DNA of 64,000 nt. Origin: Limnobacter sp. SAORIC-580 (GTDB lineage: Bacteria; Pseudomonadota; Gammaproteobacteria; Burkholderiales; Burkholderiaceae_B). The position numbers were made by a program, and so were the translations under genes. The stretch covers positions 1,550,001 through 1,614,000 of the forward strand of contig NZ_CP053084.1 of assembly GCF_013004065.1 (NCBI RefSeq). The letters are read 5' to 3'. The notes beneath the pieces were generated by a model. It worked only from the letters and a program-made list of their open reading frames with translations. It ran no database searches and had not been told where the DNA came from. This document shows, piece by piece, positions 16,639 to 26,297 of the stretch (position 1 is the first letter of the stretch; every line of letters begins with the position of its first letter).

Positions 16639-17595
16639 ATGAGTGAAGAAAACAATCAATGGGAACGCAAGCTTCTCGAGAAACTTGCCTCTGAGGCACT
16701 GGTTGAGCAACGCAGAAAGCGCCGTTGGGGTATTTTTTTCAAGCTGATTGGTTTGGTGTATGTGGGCATTTTGATTGCTTCTGTTTTGGGGCTCACAACT
16801 ACCCCCAGCCTCGAGGTCAGTCGTCACACGGCTTTGGTCGACCTTGATGGGGTCATTGCCAGCGATAGCCTGGCCAGTGCTGACAGAATCAATTCCAGCC
16901 TTCGCACTGCATTTGAAAGTGAAGGCTCCGTTGGTGTCATTCTTCGCATCAATAGCCCTGGTGGCAGTCCTGTTCAGGCAGGTTTGATCAACGATGAGAT
17001 CAAGCGCCTTCGAGCAAAGTATCCCCAAAAGCCCTTCTATGCAGTGGTAGAGGAGGTGTGCGCCTCGGGTGGGTATTACGTCGCCGCGGCTGCCGATAAA
17101 ATTTATGTCGACAAGGCCAGTTTGGTTGGTTCTATCGGCGTGGTCATGAATGGTTTCGGCTTCACGGGCACTATGGAGAAACTGGGCGTCGAACGCCGCT
17201 TGATCACCGCGGGTGAAAACAAGGGCTTTCTCGATCCCTTCAGTGAAGCAGACCCTTATCAAACTGAATTTGCCAAACAAATGGCAGAGGAAATTCACCA
17301 GCAGTTTATTCAGGTCGTGAAACAAGGGCGAGGCGAAAAACTGGTCCAAAACCCCGAATTGTTCAGTGGTTTGGTCTGGACCGGCGCCAAGAGTGTCGAG
17401 TTGGGCTTGGCCGACGAGCTGGGTTCAATTGACACTGTTGCGCGTGACGTGTTGAAGGCTGAAGATATTTTGGACTACACCGAGCAGGATTCATTTGCGG
17501 AGCGTTTCGCCGAGCGTGTCGGTGTGGTGTTCGGGCAGGGTGTTCGCAGTGTGTTTCCAGAGTTCGGTGCTCGCCAAACCCCTGGTTTTCAATAA
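16639..17595 (+). CDS. sppA: Signal peptide peptidase SppA (S49 family)
   Basis: A 318-residue membrane-bound serine protease that degrades cleaved signal peptides. One TM helix spans about residues 33-52. The nucleophile is S143 in VCASGGYYVAAAADKI and the general base is likely K195 in GENKGFLDP; the 52-residue spacing is the same as in the short Bacillus SppA. INSPGGSP near residue 105 forms the oxyanion part. It is the short, single-domain form rather than the double-length E. coli SppA. It starts 2 nt after the Rieske gene. Confidence 0.92.
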   Translation: MSEENNQWERKLLEKLASEALVEQRRKRRWGIFFKLIGLVYVGILIASVLGLTTTPSLEVSRHTALVDLDGVIASDSLASADRINSSLRTAFESEGSVGVILRINSPGGSPVQAGLINDEIKRLRAKYPQKPFYAVVEEVCASGGYYVAAAADKIYVDKASLVGSIGVVMNGFGFTGTMEKLGVERRLITAGENKGFLDPFSEADPYQTEFAKQMAEEIHQQFIQVVKQGRGEKLVQNPELFSGLVWTGAKSVELGLADELGSIDTVARDVLKAEDILDYTEQDSFAERFAERVGVVFGQGVRSVFPEFGARQTPGFQ

Positions 17596-17612
17596 CCTGA
17601 TTGCTCAGTAGG

Positions 17613-18308
17613 TCAGGCCGATAGCCACAAAAACAGGCAAGGTAACTTGCCTGGAGTTGGCATCCGTTTCTTCCATTGCTCCACAGTTTTGGTGTGAATT
17701 TGCTGCTCGTCGCCTGTCAAATCCCACCCTATGCACAGCAATGTGGAGTCTGAAAGCTGTTTCAAAAGTGCTTCAATCAGTTTCTCGTTCCTGAAAGGCG
17801 TTTCGATCACGATTTGAGTGCATTGCTGAACCTTTGACTCCCGCTCAGTTTGCTTGATCCACGCATCGCGCTGCGCAGGATCTAAGGGAGGGTAACCGTA
17901 AAAGCGGAAATTCTGACCATTCAAGCCACTGCCCATCAAGGCCAATAAAATAGAGCTTGGTCCAACCAAAGGGTGAACAGGGCATTGCAGCCGATGTGCC
18001 AATGCCACAATTTCTGCACCAGGGTCGGCCACGCCGGGGCAGCCAGCGTCACTCATCACTGCGATGGGTTCTCCCGCCTTGCAGCGCTGAACAATATCCT
18101 GGCGTTGCTGTGGGGTCAGTTGCGCAATTTCAAATATTTGAAGATCCCGAATGGCCACTGGCATGTTGAATTGCCCCAGTGCAGCCCTGGCAGGTTTTGC
18201 GTTCTCCACCAGCCAGGTGTTGCATTGTCGCACCAGGGGCAGGTCGGCCTCCAGCACAGGCTGTTTTGGGGTTTTCTGGCTGAGTGGGCTTGGAACCAAA
18301 TAAAGCAT
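17613..18308 (-). CDS. SAM-dependent methyltransferase, RsmI-like (tetrapyrrole methylase fold)
   Basis: A 231-residue protein with the tetrapyrrole methylase fold: start MLYLVPSPL, the SAM-binding loop VMSDAGCPGVADPGAEIV, and LVGPSSILLALMGSGLNGQNF, as in RsmI. It is shorter and more divergent than RsmI (about 280 residues), and a separate true RsmI is expected elsewhere. The target could be rRNA but is unknown. It is transcribed with maf (1-nt gap) on the opposite strand from the sppA and yceD operons. Confidence 0.85.
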   Translation of the reverse strand: MLYLVPSPLSQKTPKQPVLEADLPLVRQCNTWLVENAKPARAALGQFNMPVAIRDLQIFEIAQLTPQQRQDIVQRCKAGEPIAVMSDAGCPGVADPGAEIVALAHRLQCPVHPLVGPSSILLALMGSGLNGQNFRFYGYPPLDPAQRDAWIKQTERESKVQQCTQIVIETPFRNEKLIEALLKQLSDSTLLCIGWDLTGDEQQIHTKTVEQWKKRMPTPGKLPCLFLWLSA

Positions 18309-18309
18309 G

Positions 18310-18891
18310 TCAGGGCAAGATGAGTTCGAATTGTCGAAGTGCGTTTGCCACTTCGATCAGAGGTAGTCCTATCAGGGCAGTTGGGTCGCTCGATTCAATC
18401 CTTTTGAGCAGCGAAATGCCCAATCCCTCACTTTTCGCCGAGCCTGCGCAGTCGTAAGGCTCTTCTGCAATTAAATAGCGTTCAATTTCCGCGGCGTTCA
18501 ACTCCCGAAACTCAACGGAAGTGGGTACCGTAAATTCCACCGTTTGCGAAGTTTCATGGCAACAAATGCAAACCGCGGTGTGAAACACAATTGTTTTTCC
18601 ACTCATGCTGCGTAACTGTGCCCGAGCCCTGTCATGGGTGCCTGGCTTGCTAATCGCCACGCCATCCACGTCTGCCACCTGGTCTGATCCAATGACAATG
18701 GCGGCGGGGTGTTCGGCGGCAACTGCCATGGCTTTTTCCCGGGCCAGGCGCTTGCAGGTGTCCAGCGGGGTTTCATCTGGTTCAGGTGATTCGTCAATTT
18801 GCGGCGATTCGCACCTGAAGTTGATTTGCAGGCGGGTCAGCAACTCGCGGCGGTACTTGGAACTGGAAGCTAGATACAGTGAACGGGTCAT
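18310..18891 (-). CDS. Maf-like nucleotide pyrophosphatase (YceF type)
   Basis: A 193-residue house-cleaning enzyme that hydrolyses modified nucleoside triphosphates; the YceF subgroup prefers 7-methyl-GTP. Visible features are the opening LYLASSSKYRRELLTRL, the catalytic IGSDQVADVDG with its Asp, and the C-terminal EPYDCAGSAKSEGLG. The neighbouring yceD-rpmF-plsX order is the E. coli context of yceF, although here the gene is inverted and divergent from yceD. Confidence 0.9.
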   Translation of the reverse strand: MTRSLYLASSSKYRRELLTRLQINFRCESPQIDESPEPDETPLDTCKRLAREKAMAVAAEHPAAIVIGSDQVADVDGVAISKPGTHDRARAQLRSMSGKTIVFHTAVCICCHETSQTVEFTVPTSVEFRELNAAEIERYLIAEEPYDCAGSAKSEGLGISLLKRIESSDPTALIGLPLIEVANALRQFELILP

Positions 18892-18909
18892 TTGAATAGC
18901 GCGCTGGCT

Positions 18910-18938
18910 TTGACAGATTACGTTAGGCAGAGTATTAT
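18910..18938 (+). promoter_or_regulatory. Sigma-70 promoter of yceD-rpmF-plsX-fab operon
   Basis: TTGACA (18910-18915), a 17-nt spacer and TATTAT (18933-18938) make a near-consensus promoter, with a start expected near 18945, 21 nt before yceD. Confidence 0.8.
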
Positions 18939-18965
18939 CGCGCGTTTCCTGCTTTTCTTATCGGC

Positions 18966-19556
18966 ATGCGCCAAAAAGGCCCATTAAAACAGTTTGATGA
19001 ATTCGACGCGTGGTCGTTTTCTCGCTTGGGTGAAAGCATCCGCAGTGAAGATGTAAAGTTTGATTTCCCAAGATTGGCGAGCGATGAGAACATTCTGGCC
19101 AGTCATGTCGAAAGTTGGGAAGTGTCCGGGCGAATCAACGCCAAGTCTGAAAGCGTTATCCGGTTCAAAGGCCGGTTTACCGCAGAGCTTTCTTGTGTAG
19201 TGTGTGATTCAGGTGTGCAGCACGCCATCGACTTTGATCGTCATTTGATTTTAATGACTTCCGAAGCTCAAGCTGATGGCTACGATGAAGACACACTAGA
19301 TGAAGACACCGACGTTGTTGCATGCCCGGGTGCGATAAACTTGCGAGATTGGCTGGAAGACGAAATTTTGTTGGCATGCCCTATGTTCCCCAAGCATGAT
19401 GCCTGCGCTGAAGAAGCCGGGCGAAGCTGGCGAGAAGAGGGTGCCGATATCGAAGATACTGACGACCATCAGGATGACACTGCTGATGGCCCAACACAGG
19501 AAGTACAGCGTCCTTTTGCCAACCTGAGCGATTTGCTCAAGAAAAGCAAGAAGTAA
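18966..19556 (+). CDS. yceD: YceD family protein (DUF177), 23S rRNA accumulation protein
   Basis: A 196-residue acidic protein of the DUF177/YceD family, which is co-transcribed with rpmF across bacteria and needed for normal 23S rRNA levels. The central fold shows RFKGRFTAELSCVVCDSGV with a CxxC pair. The acidic C-terminal half ends RPFANLSDLLKKSKK, a common ending of the family. It precedes rpmF by 24 nt and follows a strong sigma-70 promoter. Confidence 0.92.
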   Translation: MRQKGPLKQFDEFDAWSFSRLGESIRSEDVKFDFPRLASDENILASHVESWEVSGRINAKSESVIRFKGRFTAELSCVVCDSGVQHAIDFDRHLILMTSEAQADGYDEDTLDEDTDVVACPGAINLRDWLEDEILLACPMFPKHDACAEEAGRSWREEGADIEDTDDHQDDTADGPTQEVQRPFANLSDLLKKSKK

Positions 19557-19580
19557 CACCTTTATACATGGAGCTTTAAA

Positions 19581-19763
19581 ATGGCCGTTCAACAGAACAA
19601 AAAATCACCTTCGAAGCGTGGCATGCACCGCTCACACCAGAACCTGACAGCGCCAACCTTGTCCGCTGATTCTTCTTCCGGTGAAACACACCTGCGTCAC
19701 CACATCAGCCCCAACGGCATGTACCGTGGCAAGAAAGTAGTAAAAACCAAAGCCGACGAGTAA
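19581..19763 (+). CDS. rpmF: 50S ribosomal protein L32
   Basis: A 60-residue basic ribosomal protein, typical length, with [19 protein letters not shown] at the start and [16 protein letters not shown] near the end. It lacks the zinc-binding cysteines found in some L32 forms, as usual in betaproteobacteria. It lies between yceD and plsX as in E. coli. Confidence 0.97.
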   Translation: MAVQQNKKSPSKRGMHRSHQNLTAPTLSADSSSGETHLRHHISPNGMYRGKKVVKTKADE

Positions 19764-19828
19764 TTATTTACAAATCAAAAAGGCAACTGCAGTCATGTTG
19801 CCATGAAAACCAAAAGGTCTAAGAACGG

Positions 19829-20911
19829 ATGGTTCGCATAGCGATTGATTGCATGGGTGGAGACCACGGTTTATCGGTCACCATCCCGGCCTGTTTGCGC
19901 TTTCTCAAGCAGCACCCCGATGTTCAGCTAGTGCTCGTCGGAAAGCAGGCTGAAATTGAAGCAGCTTTGGCCAAGAAAAAAGCGTTGGAGCATCCCCAAA
20001 TCACCATTCGTCACGCCAGTGAAGTGGTTGAAATGGACGAGCCGCCAGCGCAAGCCTTGCGCAATAAAAAAGACTCATCCATTCGAGTGTGTGCCAACCT
20101 GGTAAAAGACGGGTTGGCGTCCGCATTCGTCAGTGCAGGTAACACTGGCGCGCTGATGGCCATTTCCCGTTTTGTGCTCAAAACCCTGGATAGCATTGAT
20201 CGGCCCGCAATTGCATCTGCCTTGCCCAATATGAAAGGCAAAGGCACGCTGATGCTCGATCTGGGAGCCAACGTGGATTGCGAACCGGCCCATTTGTTTC
20301 AATTCGCTGTCATGGGCTCGGCCTTCGTGAAAGGCACTGAGGGAATTGAAAAGCCCACAGTGGGTTTGCTGAATATTGGTGAGGAAGTGATCAAGGGCAA
20401 TGATGTGGTCAAAAAGGCCTCGGAATTGTTGCGCGCCAGCGAATTGAACTTCTACGGCAACGTAGAAGGAAACGACATTTACAAAGGCACCACCGACGTA
20501 GTGGTGTGCGACGGTTTTGTGGGCAATGTGGCCCTGAAAACGTCTGAGGGTCTGGCACAAATGCTGGGCGATATAATAAAGACAGAGTTCAAGAGAGGCC
20601 TGTGGCCCAAAGTTGCTGCGGTATTTGCAGCGCCAGTGTTGCTTCGATTCAAAAAAAGGGTGGACCACCGCCGCTACAACGGAGCTGCATTGCTTGGGCT
20701 GAAAGGGATTGTGATCAAAAGCCACGGCTCGGCAGATGCCTATGCCTTCTTCTATGCGATCAAGCGAGCTTACGATGCAGCCAACGGCAATTTGCTGGAC
20801 AGCATCAGACTCACCATGTCGCACTATGTGCCATTGGCCGCCCCAGCGTCCAACAGCACTCCAGAGGCAGCAGCTGCACCAGTCGAGGCAAAACCAGACC
20901 AAGTGATTTAA
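19829..20911 (+). CDS. plsX: Phosphate acyltransferase PlsX
   Basis: A 360-residue enzyme that converts acyl-ACP to acyl-phosphate, the acyl donor for the first step of phospholipid synthesis. The N-terminus [11 protein letters not shown] is diagnostic. [10 protein letters not shown] and [11 protein letters not shown] are further conserved blocks. The C-terminal tail (from about residue 335) is Ala/Pro-rich and variable. The stop codon shares one base with the fabH start. Confidence 0.96.
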   Translation: MVRIAIDCMGGDHGLSVTIPACLRFLKQHPDVQLVLVGKQAEIEAALAKKKALEHPQITIRHASEVVEMDEPPAQALRNKKDSSIRVCANLVKDGLASAFVSAGNTGALMAISRFVLKTLDSIDRPAIASALPNMKGKGTLMLDLGANVDCEPAHLFQFAVMGSAFVKGTEGIEKPTVGLLNIGEEVIKGNDVVKKASELLRASELNFYGNVEGNDIYKGTTDVVVCDGFVGNVALKTSEGLAQMLGDIIKTEFKRGLWPKVAAVFAAPVLLRFKKRVDHRRYNGAALLGLKGIVIKSHGSADAYAFFYAIKRAYDAANGNLLDSIRLTMSHYVPLAAPASNSTPEAAAAPVEAKPDQVI

Positions 20912-21888
20912 TGTCTCAATACAGTGCAATCCTTGGCACCGGCGCAAGCCTGCCAAGGCGTGCGGTTTCAAACCAGGAGCTGACTGAGTTTCTTGCCTCA
21001 AGGGGCGTGGAAACCAGCGCAGAATGGATCGAAACGCGCACCGGGATCAAGCAAAGATACCTTTGCGAAGCCGATGAAACCAACTGTCAAATGGCCAGCA
21101 GGGCCGCCTTGCAGGCCCTGAATGCCGCAGGCGTTCTGCCCGATCAAGTGGACTTGATTGTGTTGGCTACCTCAACCCCTGATCAGGTTTTTCCATCAAC
21201 TGCCTGCGCAGTTCAAGCTGAAATCGGTGCCAAAAAAGCCATGGCTTTCGATATTCAGGCCGTGTGCAGTGGCTTCGTGTATGCGTTGACTGTTGCTGAT
21301 TCCATGATCCGTTCCGGGCAGGTAGGTAATGCGCTGGTCATTGGTTCTGAGGTGTTTAGCCGCCTGATGGACTGGAACGACCGCACGACCTGCGTGCTGT
21401 TTGGCGATGGCGCAGGTGCGGTATTCATCCAAGCCAGTGCCGAGCCAGGTATTTTGGGCTGTAAGTTGCACTCCGACGGCACCCTGGGCTGTATTTTGAA
21501 TACCACTGGCCGCATTGATGGCGGGAAGATTGTTGGTGATCCCTTTTTGCGCATGGATGGCCAAGCGGTGTTTCGCCAGGCTGTATCCGTGTTGGGAAGC
21601 AATGCACTGGAGTTGTTTGAAAGCCTTGACTTCAGGCTCGAAGACCTCGATTTCCTGGTGCCACACCAAGCCAATGTGCGAATTTTGCATTCCGTTGCGA
21701 AAAAACTGAAGCTTCCTGAAGAAAGGGTTGTGATCACTGTCGGTATGCACGGCAACACGTCTGCAGCCTCTGTTCCACTGGCTTTGAACCATGCAATCGA
21801 GCAAAAACAGATTAAAAAAGGCGATAACGTGCTCTTACAGGGTGTCGGGGGCGGTTTTACATGGGGCAGCGTGCTCGTTCGCATGTAA
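20911..21888 (+). CDS. fabH: 3-oxoacyl-ACP synthase III FabH
   Basis: A 325-residue condensing enzyme that joins acetyl-CoA and malonyl-ACP to start fatty acid synthesis. The catalytic triad is visible: C119 in DIQAVCSGFVYAL, His in VPHQANVRIL and Asn in HGNTSAASVP. GVGGGFTWGSVLVRM is the usual C-terminus. The ATG overlaps the plsX stop by one base, implying tight translational coupling. Confidence 0.97.
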   Translation: MSQYSAILGTGASLPRRAVSNQELTEFLASRGVETSAEWIETRTGIKQRYLCEADETNCQMASRAALQALNAAGVLPDQVDLIVLATSTPDQVFPSTACAVQAEIGAKKAMAFDIQAVCSGFVYALTVADSMIRSGQVGNALVIGSEVFSRLMDWNDRTTCVLFGDGAGAVFIQASAEPGILGCKLHSDGTLGCILNTTGRIDGGKIVGDPFLRMDGQAVFRQAVSVLGSNALELFESLDFRLEDLDFLVPHQANVRILHSVAKKLKLPEERVVITVGMHGNTSAASVPLALNHAIEQKQIKKGDNVLLQGVGGGFTWGSVLVRM

Positions 21889-21910
21889 AATAGCGCAAAT
21901 TGCAAATTAG

Positions 21911-22870
21911 ATGAATTCCTCGAAAATGACAAAGAAAATCGCCTTCCTGTTTCCAGGGCAGGGTTCGCAATCGGTAGGCATGCTGAACGCCTTCAAAACC
22001 AACAATGCCACAGCAAGCCTTTACACCACGGCAGCGCTCGAGGCAGAGCAGGCTTTGGGGCAAAATCTTGCCGCGTTAATCGAGCAAGGGCCTGCCGAGT
22101 CGCTCAACTTGACCACCAATACACAGCCAGCCATGTTGATGGCCGATGTGCTGGTTTTGCGCGCTTGGCTTGCTGCGGGTGGTGCCATGCCCAGTTTGGT
22201 TGCGGGACACTCCTTGGGTGAATATGCAGCGCTGGTTGCGGCCGGTGTTTTCAGTCTTTCAGAAGGCTTGGGCCTTGTTCGTATCCGGGCTCAGGCCATG
22301 CAAGAGGCCGTTCCTGTGGGGCAAGGCGGCATGGCCGCCATTTTGGGTTTGACTGATGAGCAAGTAAAGCAGGCTTGTCAACAGGCTTGCGCGAATGGTG
22401 AAGTGGCTGAAGCTGTGAATTTCAATGCACCCAGCCAGGTGGTCATCGCAGGCAGTGCCCAAGGCGTGAAAGCAGCTTGCGAGGCTGCCAAGGCACTGGG
22501 TGCCAAGCGTGCCCTTGAGTTGCCCGTCTCTGCGCCATTTCATTCCAGCCTGATGAAGCCCGCCTCTGTAAAATTGGCGGCTGCTTTGGCCAGCACAAAT
22601 TTCAATTCTCCGGCAGTGCCTGTGTACAACAACATTGATGTCGCTGTAGAATCCGATCCCGCGAGAATTCGCGATGCGCTGGTGCGCCAGGCCTATGGCC
22701 CTGTTCGTTGGGTTGAAACCATTCAAGCCATGACTGCTGCGGGCACAATGTTGTTTGTGGAGTGTGGCCCCGGGAAGGTTTTGGCAGGATTGGTGAAGCG
22801 AATCAGCGATGTGCCTGTGGTCAATATTTTTGATCCGGACAGCATTCAAGCGGCGCTTGTCGCCGAATAA
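21911..22870 (+). CDS. fabD: Malonyl-CoA:ACP transacylase FabD
   Basis: A 319-residue enzyme that loads malonyl groups onto acyl carrier protein. It shows FLFPGQGSQSVGM, the nucleophile in GHSLGEYAAL, and the catalytic His in SAPFHSSLM. ATG codons at 21911 and 21926 are both possible; neither has a strong ribosome binding site, and the second gives the more typical start MTKKIAFLFPGQGSQ. It lies between fabH and fabG. Confidence 0.96.
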   Translation: MNSSKMTKKIAFLFPGQGSQSVGMLNAFKTNNATASLYTTAALEAEQALGQNLAALIEQGPAESLNLTTNTQPAMLMADVLVLRAWLAAGGAMPSLVAGHSLGEYAALVAAGVFSLSEGLGLVRIRAQAMQEAVPVGQGGMAAILGLTDEQVKQACQQACANGEVAEAVNFNAPSQVVIAGSAQGVKAACEAAKALGAKRALELPVSAPFHSSLMKPASVKLAAALASTNFNSPAVPVYNNIDVAVESDPARIRDALVRQAYGPVRWVETIQAMTAAGTMLFVECGPGKVLAGLVKRISDVPVVNIFDPDSIQAALVAE

Positions 22871-22883
22871 AGGGATTAACCGA

Positions 22884-23636
22884 ATGACCATGTTTGATTT
22901 GACCGGAAAAGTGGCTTTGGTGACAGGTGCAAGTCGCGGTATAGGCCGGGAAATTGCCATTACCTTGGGCAAAGCAGGCGCCGCTGTAGTTGGCACGGCC
23001 ACATCGGAAGCTGGTGCAGCCGACATCTCGGAAGGTTTGAAAGCAGCTGGCATCAAAGGCTTCGGAGCGGTACTTAATGTGACCGACACGGAAGGTCTTG
23101 AACCCCTGTTTTCAAAAATTGCTGAAGAATTAGGGCCAATGACAATTTTGGTCAATAATGCCGGGATTACCCGTGACCAGTTGTCCATGCGTATGAAAGA
23201 CGAAGATTGGGATGCAGTGATCGCCACGAACCTGACTGCCGTGTTCAAGTTGTCCAAGCTGGCCATGAAACCCATGATGAAGGCACGTACTGGTCGCATG
23301 ATCAACATCACATCCGTGGTGGGTACCAGTGGCAATGCTGGGCAGGCCAATTATGCCGCGGCCAAAGCTGGCGTGGCCGGAATGACAAAAGCGCTTGCGC
23401 GTGAACTTGGAAGCCGCAATATCACGGTAAACTGTGTGGCGCCCGGATTTATCCAAACTGACATGACTGATGCACTGAATGAAACACAGGTGGATCAGTT
23501 GAAGCAACAAATCCCGTTGGGCCGTATGGGGCAGGTAGGCGATATTGCTGCGGCAGTGTTATACCTGGCCAGCGACCAGGCGGGGTATGTAACTGGAACC
23601 ACATTACACGTGAATGGTGGAATGTGGATGGGCTAA
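22884..23636 (+). CDS. fabG: 3-oxoacyl-ACP reductase FabG
   Basis: A 250-residue NADPH-dependent short-chain dehydrogenase performing the first reduction of each elongation cycle. The cofactor motif is TGASRGIGREIA. NNAGITRD, the catalytic Ser in NITSVVG and Tyr/Lys in YAAAKAGV follow. It ends GTTLHVNGGMWMG, typical of FabG. The ATG at 22884 (MTMFDLTGKVALVTGAS) fits the family; the in-frame opening further upstream overlaps fabD and is rejected. Confidence 0.97.
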   Translation: MTMFDLTGKVALVTGASRGIGREIAITLGKAGAAVVGTATSEAGAADISEGLKAAGIKGFGAVLNVTDTEGLEPLFSKIAEELGPMTILVNNAGITRDQLSMRMKDEDWDAVIATNLTAVFKLSKLAMKPMMKARTGRMINITSVVGTSGNAGQANYAAAKAGVAGMTKALARELGSRNITVNCVAPGFIQTDMTDALNETQVDQLKQQIPLGRMGQVGDIAAAVLYLASDQAGYVTGTTLHVNGGMWMG

Positions 23637-23718
23637 TAACAAGGCATTTAGAATATGATCTGTCATATCGCTTTGCTATTCTCACTCGATTTTATTAAAA
23701 ACCCACGGAGGCTCCGTA

Positions 23719-23958
23719 ATGGAAAACATCGAACAGCGCGTTAAAAAGATTGTGGCCGAGCAACTCGGCGTAAAAGAAGAGGAAATCAAGAACGAATCTT
23801 CTTTCGTAGATGATCTGGGCGCTGATTCCTTGGACACAGTGGAACTGGTCATGGCTTTGGAAGAAGAATTTGAAACAGAAATTCCTGACGAAGAAGCTGA
23901 AAAGATCACCACAGTTCAACAAGCGATTGATTACGTTAAGACAAACTCTAAGTCTTAA
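23719..23958 (+). CDS. acpP: Acyl carrier protein
   Basis: A 79-residue acidic carrier with the phosphopantetheine attachment Ser37 in [15 protein letters not shown]. The strong GGAGG lies within a small GGAGGCTCC dyad just before the ATG. The 82-nt gap from fabG, larger than elsewhere in the operon, suggests an extra promoter that would allow the high expression needed for ACP. Confidence 0.98.
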   Translation: MENIEQRVKKIVAEQLGVKEEEIKNESSFVDDLGADSLDTVELVMALEEEFETEIPDEEAEKITTVQQAIDYVKTNSKS

Positions 23959-24043
23959 TGGCTGAATTTGAAGGGGTGCAGAGGAAGCATTGCTTTCCTC
24001 GGCCCCTGCCTGTTCAAGCAAACATTGGATAAAGGGAGGGCTT

Positions 24044-25282
24044 GTGAGCCGTAGACGTGTTGTTATTACCGGTTTGGGCATCATTAGCCCTGTGGGTAAT
24101 TCTGTTAGCGAGGCTTGGACAAGCCTGACCCAAGGCAAATCTGGCATTTCGACCATTACCCGGTTCGAAACCGAGGCCCTGACGGCAAAAATTGCCGGTG
24201 AAGTGAAGGGCTTCGACGTGGCTGAATACATTCCTGGAAAAGAAGCGGCTCGGATGGATACCTTTATCCATTATGGGTTGGCTGCTGGTATTCAAGCATT
24301 CAAAGATTCAGGTCTTGAAGTGACCGAACAAAATTCCGAACGAATCGGTGTGAGCATTGGCTCGGGCATTGGTGGTTTGCCGATGATTGAAGACACACAC
24401 ACTGACTTGATCAACAAAGGGTATCGCCGTATTTCCCCTTTCTTTGTGCCCGGCAGCATCATCAATATGATTTCCGGCCACATGTCCATTATGTATGGCC
24501 TGAAAGGCCCGAATATCGCCATGGTGACCGCCTGTACAACGGGTACACATTCAATCGGCGAGGCTGCGCGCATTATCGAATACGGTGACGCGGATGTCAT
24601 GATTGCTGGCGGTGCTGAATCAACTGTGTCACCACTGGGCATTGGTGGCTTTGCTGCAATGCGCGCTTTGTCTACCCGCAATGATGACCCCACAGCTGCA
24701 AGTCGCCCTTGGGACAAGGACCGTGATGGGTTTGTTTTAGGCGAAGGCGCAGGTGTGCTCGTACTTGAGGAATTTGAGCATGCCAAAAAGCGTGGTGCAA
24801 AAATTTATGGCGAGGTGGTGGGTTATGGCATGAGTGCCGATGCTAGCCATATGACTGCGCCTTGCGCAGATGGAGACGGTGCAGCGCGTTGCATGAAAGC
24901 CGCTTTGCGCAATGCTGGCATGAATCCCGATGATGTAAATTACGTGAATGCGCACGGCACGTCGACGCCCTTGGGTGATGTGGCAGAAACCATGGCAGTC
25001 AAGCGAGCACTGGGCGATCACGCCTACAAAACTGTGATCAATTCAACCAAAAGCATGACAGGTCATCTGTTGGGTGCTGCGGGCGGTATTGAAGCAGTAT
25101 TTACAGCGTTGGCGGTTCACCACCAGGTTTCTCCACCCACCATCAATTTGATTGAAGCGGGTGAGGGTTGTGACCTCGATTACTGCGCGAACACGGCCCG
25201 TGAGATGAACATCAAACTGGCCTTGTCTAACTCCTTTGGCTTTGGCGGTACCAACGGTACTTTGGCCATTGCACGGGTGTAA
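24044..25282 (+). CDS. fabF: 3-oxoacyl-ACP synthase II FabF
   Basis: A 412-residue elongating condensing enzyme. Catalytic residues sit in [16 protein letters not shown] (Cys), [11 protein letters not shown] (His) and [15 protein letters not shown] (Lys/His), followed by [12 protein letters not shown]. The GTG at 24044 has an AAAGGGAGG site and gives [18 protein letters not shown]; the longer open frame from 23990 lacks one. It ends the fab cluster. Confidence 0.97.
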   Translation: MSRRRVVITGLGIISPVGNSVSEAWTSLTQGKSGISTITRFETEALTAKIAGEVKGFDVAEYIPGKEAARMDTFIHYGLAAGIQAFKDSGLEVTEQNSERIGVSIGSGIGGLPMIEDTHTDLINKGYRRISPFFVPGSIINMISGHMSIMYGLKGPNIAMVTACTTGTHSIGEAARIIEYGDADVMIAGGAESTVSPLGIGGFAAMRALSTRNDDPTAASRPWDKDRDGFVLGEGAGVLVLEEFEHAKKRGAKIYGEVVGYGMSADASHMTAPCADGDGAARCMKAALRNAGMNPDDVNYVNAHGTSTPLGDVAETMAVKRALGDHAYKTVINSTKSMTGHLLGAAGGIEAVFTALAVHHQVSPPTINLIEAGEGCDLDYCANTAREMNIKLALSNSFGFGGTNGTLAIARV

Positions 25283-25293
25283 CGGGGCGCTCC

Positions 25294-25692
25294 TTGTCAA
25301 ACACACGGTCGGGCAGCATGTTGAATGAATTTACATTCGCTGCCCGAGTTGTATCTGCCTCGCGCAAATCTGAAAAGCTTGTGTTCAATTTCACCTCCGA
25401 ATGCGATTCAAGCATGCACATAAAATTTGATCCCCGGTTTTTTCTACTTCGCGCAACATCAAATGGCTTGGAGTATTGCCTGGTTTCCTTTTATCGGGCT
25501 TGGGTTTTGCCGTTCGGTATTTTCCTGTTTCCACAACAATCGGTGCTGCTGAAATCCAGGGTTTTGTTCGTGCCTGCTTCCTCCTCGGCTTTTCGGCAGT
25601 TGCGTATTTTGGTGTGTCGGCTGCAGTCACATGAAAATGCGGATAAGCCCTCACTTTCCAGCTATTTTTGGAGGATGAATGTCCTCCGATAA
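25294..25692 (+). CDS. Hypothetical protein between fabF and rpoE
   Basis: A 132-codon open frame filling the fabF-rpoE gap and overlapping the rpoE start by 14 nt. It could start at the TTG at 25294 or the ATG at 25318; neither has a good ribosome binding site. Its last third (SRVLFVPASSSAFRQLRILVCRL) weakly recalls the C-terminal part of YgfX/CptA-like proteins, which occur at this position in some relatives, but the expected membrane helices are not obvious. It could be a degraded remnant. No reliable function. Confidence 0.4.
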   Translation: MSNTRSGSMLNEFTFAARVVSASRKSEKLVFNFTSECDSSMHIKFDPRFFLLRATSNGLEYCLVSFYRAWVLPFGIFLFPQQSVLLKSRVLFVPASSSAFRQLRILVCRLQSHENADKPSLSSYFWRMNVLR

Positions 25693-26281
25693 AGACGATG
25701 ATCTGTTGATCGTTCAGCGTGTTCAGGCTGGTGACAAACTCGCATTCAACTTGTTGGTCAACAAATACCACAGGCGAGTTGCCCGCTTGCTCACGCGCAT
25801 GGTTCGCAATCAGGAAGACATTGAGGACGTGGTGCAGGAAACCTTCATCAAGGCCTACAGGGCAATCGGTAATTTTCGGGGTGACAGCGCGTTTTACACT
25901 TGGATATACCGTATTGCCATCAATACAGCCAAGAATTTGTTGGTGACCCAAGGGCGTCGTCCTTCTACCCTGAAAGAATCAAATGACGGGGACAGTGAAA
26001 CTTTTGAAGACAATGCTGCTCTTAGTAACATTGATACGCCGGAATCGCTCTACCAAACCAAGCAGATCGGTGAAGCGGTCAATGAGGCCATGGCGGCGTT
26101 GCCTGAAGAGTTGCGGTCGGCAATTGTCATGCGCGAGATTGATGGCCTGAGTTACGAAGAGATTGCTGCAGCAATGGATTGCCCAATTGGCACGGTTCGA
26201 TCGCGAATCTTCCGCGCCAGAGAATCTATTGCAGCAAAAATCAAACCTTTGTTGGAACCCAAAGGCAGCAAGCGTTGGTAA
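25679..26281 (+). CDS. rpoE: RNA polymerase sigma factor RpoE (ECF)
   Basis: A 200-residue ECF sigma factor that directs the envelope stress response. Region 2 is visible as YHRRVARLLTRMVRNQED followed by VVQETFIKAYRAI, and region 4 as LSYEEIAAAMDCPIGTVRS. A GGAGG lies 5 nt before the ATG. It is followed by its anti-sigma genes rseA and rseB and the protease mucD, the AlgU-MucABD layout of Pseudomonas. Activity should depend on release from RseA. Confidence 0.95.
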   Translation: MSSDKDDDLLIVQRVQAGDKLAFNLLVNKYHRRVARLLTRMVRNQEDIEDVVQETFIKAYRAIGNFRGDSAFYTWIYRIAINTAKNLLVTQGRRPSTLKESNDGDSETFEDNAALSNIDTPESLYQTKQIGEAVNEAMAALPEELRSAIVMREIDGLSYEEIAAAMDCPIGTVRSRIFRARESIAAKIKPLLEPKGSKRW

Positions 26282-26297
26282 ACCGGTGAGTGTAGAA

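Noticed and set aside
20075..21001. 308-codon minus-strand frame opposite plsX
   Set aside because: Shadow of plsX/fabH, which carry all conserved catalytic motifs on the + strand.
22259..23350. 363-codon minus-strand frame opposite fabD/fabG
   Set aside because: It spans two well-supported genes and has no family resemblance.
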